From: Prostheceraeus crozeri
Taxonomy: Eukaryota; Platyhelminthes; Polycladida; Euryleptidae
Reading direction: 5' to 3'
NCBI GenBank assembly: GCA_907163375.1
Contig: CAJQUW010008711.1
Coordinates: 62,001 to 126,000 of the forward strand
DNA: 64,000 nt
Shown here piece after piece: positions 57,942 through 64,000 of this stretch (positions are counted from its first letter, which is position 1; each line of letters opens with the position of its first letter). The notes beneath the pieces were generated by a model. The model saw only the letters and a program-made list of their open reading frames with translations, ran no database searches and was not told where the DNA came from. A program made the translations under genes and the position numbers.

Positions 57942-59335
57942 CAGGGTGAGTCAAAAAAAACGTTATTTACCTTTTGTGGGATATCTATTATAAGTTACAA
58001 TAAAATGCAACAACAGGTGGTTATGAACATTGAAAAAGCTGCTCCTCACAAGCTGTGGTTACAACAGCGACTCAAACTGAGCACCTTCCTGCTGAATGCA
58101 AAGAGAGCATCGTCGAACAAATGAGTCATAGGCCTTCATGCAGGCGTTAGATGTGAAAGAAGTAATTTCCTCTCGAATGCAGGCTGTCAGTTCTCTCGTA
58201 TTTCTTGGCAGTCGCGCATACACTCGGTCTCTTAACGCTCCCCACAGGAAGAAGTCGCAAACAGTAAGGTCTGGAGAACGGGGTGGCCACTCAACTGGTC
58301 CTCTTCGACCAATCCACCGACCCGTCAGATTTTCGTCGAGGATTCTTCGACTTGCGTTGCTGTAGTGGGGAGGGGCTCCATCCTGTTGATAGAATCTGCT
58401 CTGGTTTTCGTTTCGTCGCAAGAAGGGAATAACATGCTGTTTCAGAACATCGCAGTACCGATCGCTGTTCATCGTTAGTTCACTGATGTCGTAACTCAGC
58501 ACTCCAGTATGGTCTATCATGGCCCATACAGTGACAGATCTCCGGTCATGAAGCTTTTCGACGAAAGCTTTAGGGTTCTCAGTGCTCCAGTAGTGCAGAT
58601 TGTGCTTATTTACAGTTCCATTCACATGAAAGACAGCTTCGTCGGAAAAAACTATTCGGAGATGGAATTGAGGATGCTGAAGTGAGGAATTGAGGATCCA
58701 TTGACAGAATTCGAGACGTCGGTCGTGATCGTCATCTGAGAGTTCCTGGACGAAGGTTGGCTTATAGGGATGATACTTTTTCTTATGAAGACAGCGAACG
58801 ACGCTACTTTGCGAGACTCCAAGCGTGTTGCTTATGCGACGCGTAGAAACGTTCGGGTCATCTTCAATTATCGGCTTGATGGAGGTAAAGATATCGTCAC
58901 CTGTAGCCGTCACTGGACGACCACTTCCATTTTCACGCTTATTCATATCCCCATACGTAAGGAATTTCTTCATCCAACGATGGACTGTCGGTGGAGGCGG
59001 GGCTTCCTCATGAAATTCATCCATGTATTTTCTCCTTGCTTCGGACACATTGTTGAATGTAACCGCCCATGCAACAAGCATTGCCTTCCTTTCCATCATA
59101 GTTTGGCATGGATGAAGCACTAAATGAATACTTGTACATACACTTGTATAAACTATGTACAGAAGCCATTCGTTCGATGATATGAATTCGAATTTTTTGA
59201 ACTTAGAGCATTGATTTGGTGCTTGGATATGGAAAATAAAACCATAGAAATTCAATCAGTCAACTTGAGAAAGAAATCAGAATGACAATTCAGATAGATT
59301 TTTCACACACTTCAAATAACGTTTTTTTACTCACC

Positions 59336-59338
<3 letters not shown>
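57942..59338 (-). mobile_element. Complete mariner relative (DD41D), 1397 bp
   Basis: The left end CAGGGTGAGTCAAAAAAAAC continues GTTATTT; the right end read inward is CAGGGTGAGTAAAAAAACG TTATTT, so the ~26-bp ends differ by a short A-run change. TA flanks both sides (57940-57941 and 59339-59340). The right TA is the first unit of a (TA)27 tract. One open transposase gene lies on minus. The sharp ends and open gene suggest recent activity. Confidence 0.92.
58059..59099 (-). CDS. DD41D (rosa/VISITOR-like) transposase, 346 aa, intact
   Basis: Tc1/mariner-superfamily transposase. Numbered from M1 at 59099, the N-terminal half holds two helix-turn-helix motifs (the second around VSTRRISNTLGVSQSSVVRC) joined by GSGRP at 58-62. 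The catalytic residues are D153 in VFSDEAVFH, D240 in YQQDGAPPHY and D282 in WPPRSPDLTVCDFFLWG. The last two are 41 residues apart, the spacing of the rosa and VISITOR groups, not the DD34D of classical mariner. The frame is open for 52 more codons upstream to 59255, but that part is low-complexity and lies in the 5' region; MMERKAMLVAWAV is the likely start because similarity to the family begins there. The next methionine is a possible alternative. No stops or shifts. Confidence 0.92.
   Translation of the reverse strand: MMERKAMLVAWAVTFNNVSEARRKYMDEFHEEAPPPPTVHRWMKKFLTYGDMNKRENGSGRPVTATGDDIFTSIKPIIEDDPNVSTRRISNTLGVSQSSVVRCLHKKKYHPYKPTFVQELSDDDHDRRLEFCQWILNSSLQHPQFHLRIVFSDEAVFHVNGTVNKHNLHYWSTENPKAFVEKLHDRRSVTVWAMIDHTGVLSYDISELTMNSDRYCDVLKQHVIPFLRRNENQSRFYQQDGAPPHYSNASRRILDENLTGRWIGRRGPVEWPPRSPDLTVCDFFLWGALRDRVYARLPRNTRELTACIREEITSFTSNACMKAYDSFVRRCSLCIQQEGAQFESLL

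Positions 59339-59392
<54 letters not shown>
59339..59392. repeat. (TA)27 microsatellite
   Basis: An uninterrupted TA run abutting the right end of the DD41D element. The left flank of the element is not TA-rich, so the run either was the target edge or grew from the duplicated TA. Confidence 0.95.
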
Positions 59393-59394
<2 letters not shown>

Positions 59395-60189
59395 CCTACT
59401 AAGCAGCATTAACTAGGCTCACATTCCTTTGCATTAGCACAATTCCCTACCTCACACGCAGCCGTACTCAATATGCAGTGGCTGTTCAAGATTATTCACA
59501 TTTTTTAAGCTGCAACTCAATATCTAATGATTCTATTTTCATATCATATATTGTTCTTGTCGAAAACTACCACCAAATTACGAAATGGTGAACGAAACAA
59601 ATTTGTTGAATTCTTCGCGAATGATATCAATAAATCTAAAAATAATTCATCATGTACATAACAGAGAGTTATTCAAAAGTAATAAACGTAGCTTTTTGTA
59701 CAAGTAATATGCATGAATTACATCAGTTATTCATGCATATTGGTTACTACCATTATTGTGCAAATTAATGCACCATGTCTAATAGACAGGGAATATCAAA
59801 TAACTTCAAGCATATTGGTACACAATTTAGCCAAAATCAACTTTCAACAAAACATCTGTAATCGATTATTGCTGAGACTGTCAAAAATATTGACTATACC
59901 GATTTCACAAAAGATCGCTAGTGAGTTAAGGCGGACAATAGGCTAGATTATCGACAAAATATCACCATCAATTATCATGATAACGATCACCTATGTTAAA
60001 ATGCATAATTCAAGAATGCTTGTTTAATGAAGATGAAGATGATTTTAAAAATGGCAGTCATTTCATTTTGGACCTATCCCCGCAAAAGGTCAAATGTGTA
60101 CATTGATGATATATCAAGTAGACATAGGTCTTGACAATTTGACTGCGCAACAACTTTTATTCGAGAATGCAGAAATCGGCACAATGCAG
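59393..60189. other. Stretch without a recognised gene
   Basis: One 77-codon plus frame (59713-59946) without a domain; nothing else. Confidence 0.45.
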
Positions 60190-60502
60190 CGTAATAATTT
60201 TGAAACATGTTCAAAGTTTTGTTGAGGACGTGGCTTGACGTAGTGGAAACGGGGAAAACGCAGTAGGAACGTGGTAAGAACCTGATTGGCGTGGTTGACG
60301 TGGAGGAATTTTGAACACGATCAAAATGTGCGTTGCGAAGACGTGCTCAAATATTGGTCGTAGTTTGAACCTATTGCGTGCGTAGTACTGACCGGCTCGA
60401 CGTATTACTTACGTAGTACGAACTGGCCTAACGTGGTTCTGACGCAGCGAGGTTTTCCTAGACGTATCATAAGCGTGAGGCGAACGTAGTCATCTCAAAT
60501 AG

Positions 60503-60510
60503 TATAAATA
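60503..60510 (+). promoter_or_regulatory. TATA box of the Harbinger gene
   Basis: TATAAATA lies 43 bp upstream of the ATG at 60553, a normal distance for a short 5' leader. It is the clearest core-promoter match in the window next to an open frame. Confidence 0.5.
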
Positions 60511-60552
60511 CTGAAACGGAATCATCCTTGTATCAGCTTCCTTGTCAAAAAC

Positions 60553-60864
60553 ATGTCTGACCTCGACATTATTCAACATGTTATCGTATTGCAAAGTCTA
60601 TTGGATGACGAAATTTTTAAGCTACTGCTCATCAAGAAAATCAAGATGGCTCAAAGAAGAAGACCAAGAGTATACTGGGTGCGCAACTGGCTAAATTTGG
60701 ACAGCAGATTGCAATATAGGCATTATAACACTCTCATGCAGCAACTACGACTACAAGATATCAATGCATTTGTGAACTTTCTTCGTATGCCACCGCATAT
60801 GTTTGATCAGCTGGTCAATAGAGTTGGTACAATATGTACAAAACAGGATCCTCTCTCTCGGTAA
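60553..60864 (+). pseudogene. Harbinger transposase N-terminus, truncated
   Basis: The 103-residue frame reads MSDLDIIQHV at its start, RRRPRVYWVRNWL at about 36-48, YRHYNTLMQQLRLQD at about 56-70 and FLRMPPHMFDQLVNRVG at about 76-92, ending TKQDPLSR. These are the conserved first blocks of PIF/Harbinger (HARBI1-like) transposases (WVRPWL, YxxLMxELRxED, FxxFLRMxPxxFxxLL, TKQDTxxR). The DDE nuclease domain should start soon after and is absent: the frame stops right after the KQD motif where sequence from the opposite-strand gene begins. The piece itself has no internal break. It may be able to bind DNA but cannot cut it. Confidence 0.8.
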
Positions 60865-61243
60865 ACTCTTTAAGAGCACCATCGGATTTCCCGTCTGCTT
60901 TCTTTTTCAATCTGCCATACCGACTCCTGAGGCTGCTGTACCAGGTTCTCAACATTTCCTTCGGCTTGCCCAAATCCTCCGCCTTTTCGGACAACAATCG
61001 TTCTTTTCTGTTGGTATCTTTGTAAGTGGCTAGCTTCTTGTAATAAAGTAAAGGATGATTTTCTAGTCACTGCACCATGTTTTCCTCTTGTCCATGGTCG
61101 AGGTCAGTGACTAGTTTCATCTTCTTCGGTTGGCTCATCTCTTCATTTTCTTCGAGTGTGCATGTATCTTCAGATTCACTCTCAGTCACTTCAGGTCGGG
61201 TGATTAATCTGATCTTACGACCTTTCCTGTTTTTCGGAGCCAT
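60850..61243 (-). pseudogene. MADF-like partner protein of the Harbinger element
   Basis: From ATG at 61243 the minus frame reads MAPKNRKGRKIRLITRPEVT, an acidic stretch, and EENMVQ, then an in-frame TGA at 61067-61069. It continues in the same frame with LENHPLLYYKKLATYKDTNR, KERLLSEKAEDLGKPKEMLR, TWYSSLRSRYGRLKKK and ALKEFTERED. This follows the MADF-like proteins coded by Harbinger elements (LYxKxxxxYKDxxxKxxLWxxxAxxxGxxxxxLxTWYxSLRTRxGxLxK). The basic opening could be a nuclear localisation signal. The C-terminus is lost at the joint with the transposase fragment (TEREDP is followed by reversed transposase sequence). Confidence 0.7.
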
Positions 61244-61620
61244 GTTGTTGTTGAAATAAGGATATCAACCAACTGAGTGATTCATCGAAGAGAAAAGCTT
61301 TTATTCTTTTGTAGTGACGTACTGCGAGCGTGGCACTTGCGTCGTGCGAACCGGTTCGACGTAGCAGATGCGCAGCACTGACGTGGTGAGAACCGACACA
61401 ACGTAGCACGCGCGTGAGCTTGGGCGTAGAGGAAACTGAGTTCGAGCGCAGTGAGGTCTGCCTTGACTTTGTGCGCGCGTAGTAGTGGCGCAGTGTAAAC
61501 CTTGCAGTGACGTGGGCATGGAAAATATACCAAATTTACACCACTCCGTCGAATTTTCTAGGACGCGGTGAGAACTTTCAGAGCGTAGTACTGACGTGCT
61601 CTGGTGTGATGTCCGCATTA

Positions 61621-63587
61621 ATTAATACATTTCGAGCCTTGACATCACATCCAAAGATAGTACGCGTGTAGATGAATTAGCGGATGCATGTGAATTATGC
61701 AGTTATATTCTGCAATATATGTTACCCTTTCGATTCAAATTATAATTTGAAATTCTGTCTATATACATTCAGCTAAATTTCATGTTTGGATGCCTTCTTC
61801 AAAACGAAAAAACAAGGCCATTCGAAAAATTTCAACAATTTTGATTTTGGAAATTGAAATTAATTAAATTGGCTGCTCTAAAAATATACGGCTTGTTGCT
61901 TTGGATGAGACAATAAATAGTTTATTTTTTTCCTCTATCTGCGATCCTCCGATGCATGTAACTTGAGATCACACTTTCTGCACAATTCCATTCCATATTT
62001 AATCAGTAAACTCTGCAAAAATGAATGCATACATATTTTCATAACTATCAGAGGAATTCACAGTTTCTAACTTCAAATTTACTTCCAATTTAGCCTAACA
62101 TGATGAGTCAATTTACCATTCATTAAGAGAGGTCAATAGCAATGACTGACAAAGCTGTCTGCTTGCATGATGCAGTGAATTAACGTTGTCATTGTATAAC
62201 CAAAAATTCCATTAGTGCAAGCGAATACTTAAATAGGATCTATATACGTGCAGAGCACGCAATCCTGAACTATATGCACATATGCCGCCGGATATTTGTG
62301 ATCTCTAAATACGGTAGGAATTTGAAACTAATATGGCTTGGTTTGATTGTTGTAATGCAGATTCTACAGCAAAGGTGCACTAAGATTAGTCTTTTATACA
62401 GTCTTTTACTCTTTATAATGATCGTGCATCTCATATTGCATCAAAGTAAATTTGATCTACAATTTTTCTTATGAGATAATCAAAATGCAAAATCATGACT
62501 GTAGTGACAGCTTATCATATAGTTGTGTTGAGGGAAGTACGAGCTACAATGAAAATATTGTTTAAAAGGATGAAACATTAATACAACTGTAATCGTGCAT
62601 AGGAGCCCTGCTACTTTTGCTTTTGACATTTGCAACCTAGAATTAAAAGATCTGAGAGGCCAACCTTAAAATATGTGAATTTTTTGATAAAAATGTCACA
62701 TTTCTCGATTTTTGTTGTAGCCAACAGGATATCACATAAATGGATTGAGGACACTGTGAACAGGTTTAGAAGCTTATATCACATGAATGTACGTGGAAGC
62801 TTCCTCAAATTGAAATTGTCTCAGTAGTATGTAGCATACATGTGTGACGGCATCAATTTGATGAGATTTGGGCAGGAGTTCAGAAGTGTTCAAAACATCA
62901 ACTGAATGACTTGCATTTCTAACCTACATCCATGAATCATATGCACGTTCTTTGGAAGCTTAATTTGAAATGAAAGTTACGCGTAAACTGTCTTAACAAA
63001 ATTTAGAAAGAAAGCGTGTAAGATGCATGAGTTGATGATCAAGTTTAAATATAACTTGAAAATAATTGTAAAAAAGTATTAGATAAGTTGTAGGTTAAGC
63101 AATAATTATATAGATGTTAGAATGAAGCCGCATCATAGTAATTTGATTAAATGCAAAATCGCATCGCAGTAATTAAAATGATTAAATAACAAATGAGTCA
63201 TAGCTAAGTCGTGACTAGGATTTCCATGCACAGCGAAAAAGGAGAGGAAACGGTGCTACAATTGAATAGAGATCGAAATCGAGCACGGCTCCTTCATACC
63301 TCTTGTTTCATCTTGCAATGGTGCATGTAGCCCAGAACGGCTCTAAGCCGAACTTTTGCTGAGACTACCAAAAAACCAAAACATGGCTGATTCTATCATG
63401 AAATAATGACTGGGAACGAAGATGGCTTTCACCCTTTTGCTCCCACCAGTTTTGTGCATTCGTGGCTCCAGAACATCTGGTCGGCCCTATACACATGTAG
63501 ACATTGCTGGCATTGAGTTCACTCGATCACTCTTAACAGAATAAAGCATTTGTAGTCTCCTGTTTTCTTAAATTTTATATTGTATAT
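61621..63587. other. Stretch without a recognised gene
   Basis: AT-rich, short frames; nothing recognised. Confidence 0.5.
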
Positions 63588-63985
63588 CCCATAGAGTAGG
63601 GATATATATAGGTAGAGTGTCGACTCAAAAAAGTATCTGTATACAGTGAAATTTTTTACATGAAAAGATTCAGTTTCTTGCGGAGATCACGTTCCCGTGT
63701 TCCAAAAAATTATTTCAGTAATATTAAAAAAGTCAAAATTTTGCCAATTTACATACTACCGAGATGGCGTCCGCATATAAGTAGTATGAAACAAGTTGGA
63801 TATCAAAAGGAATGGATATTTGATAATAAGCATCGTAACTAAGCGGAAATCAAGGTGATTATCAAGATAATTTCATGAATTGTATTATAATGAAAGTCTT
63901 CATGAAAAAGTCGCGATATTATTCATGCTTTCTTAGCTGAAATTTCAAGTTTTTAATTCAATTTTCACCGGCATGATTTTATGAT
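63588..63985 (+). repeat. Dispersed repeat R2, copy 2, uninterrupted
   Basis: Matches 10106-10164 joined to 11490-11835 (see there). The GTAAAAAT target of the insertion in copy 1 corresponds to GTGAAATT here (about 63646). The match may run on past the window end. Confidence 0.75.
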
Positions 63986-64000
63986 TCGATTAGTAAATGC

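Larger units (their letters stand above)
60190..61620. mobile_element. Deleted PIF/Harbinger derivative with CpG-rich flanks
   Basis: The centre holds a Harbinger transposase N-terminus (plus, 60553-60864) facing a MADF-like partner gene (minus, 61243-60850); the two meet tail to tail at about 60850. Both sides (60220-60480 and 61310-61615) are packed with ACGTGG, ACGTAG, GCGTAG and GAACC words, e.g. GCGTAGTACTGACCGGCTCG on the left and GTGCGAACCGGTTCGACGTA on the right, in the same orientation. I could not fix the exact ends or a TWA target, so the limits are approximate. Confidence 0.65.

Overview
The window is AT-rich animal nuclear DNA. It comes from an invertebrate, judging by the transposon families, the lack of operons and the very sparse coding content. 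The frequent AGGCCT-type words and the mix of MADF-bearing Harbinger, DD41D mariner, piggyBac and Penelope elements would suit a marine deuterostome such as an echinoderm or hemichordate, but that placement is a guess. No complete host gene is recognisable. The sequence looks like intergenic or long-intron DNA that has served as a landing site for many transposon families. One possible pair of host exons lies at 53.6-54.2 kb on the minus strand.

Layout. 3.1 kb: a 51-bp hAT remnant made only of its two ends. 7.0-7.9 kb: decayed Tc1 transposase. 8.1-8.8 kb: hAT-type element with a BED zinc-finger remnant. 10.1-11.8 kb: dispersed repeat split by an unclassified 1325-bp element with a perfect 8-bp target duplication. 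15.8-18.6 kb: three-layer nest (tandem repeat, split by a hAT-type element, split by an intact mariner). 20.5-20.9 kb: LINE tail. 26.0-28.8 kb: decayed pogo/Tigger transposase. 36.1-37.4 kb: second mariner with an open transposase. 40.1-42.0 kb: deleted piggyBac. 43.3-44.9 kb: deleted PIF/Harbinger inside an old duplicated segment. 46.8-48.0 kb: inverted repeat with open-frame arms. 49.8-50.5 kb: Penelope-like GIY-YIG fragment between two 209-bp inverted arms. 54.1-54.3 kb: 41-bp tandem repeat with an internal palindrome. 54.6-55.2 kb: second LINE tail. 57.9-59.3 kb: intact DD41D mariner relative beside a (TA)27 tract. 60.2-61.6 kb: second deleted Harbinger flanked by CpG-rich degenerate repeats. 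63.6 kb: second copy of the dispersed repeat.

Three transposase genes are open over their full length (16751-17806, 36068-37264, 58059-59099, all minus strand). All keep the DDD catalytic triad and lie between matched inverted ends with TA flanks, so they look recent and possibly autonomous. Both Harbinger derivatives keep only the transposase N-terminus and a divergently transcribed MADF protein. Three insertions can be checked inside the window because a related unoccupied copy of the target is also present: 10165-11489 against 63.64 kb, 15899-18298 against 18.45 kb, and 43286-44914 against 25.15 kb. All calls were made by reading the sequence; no database search was run.
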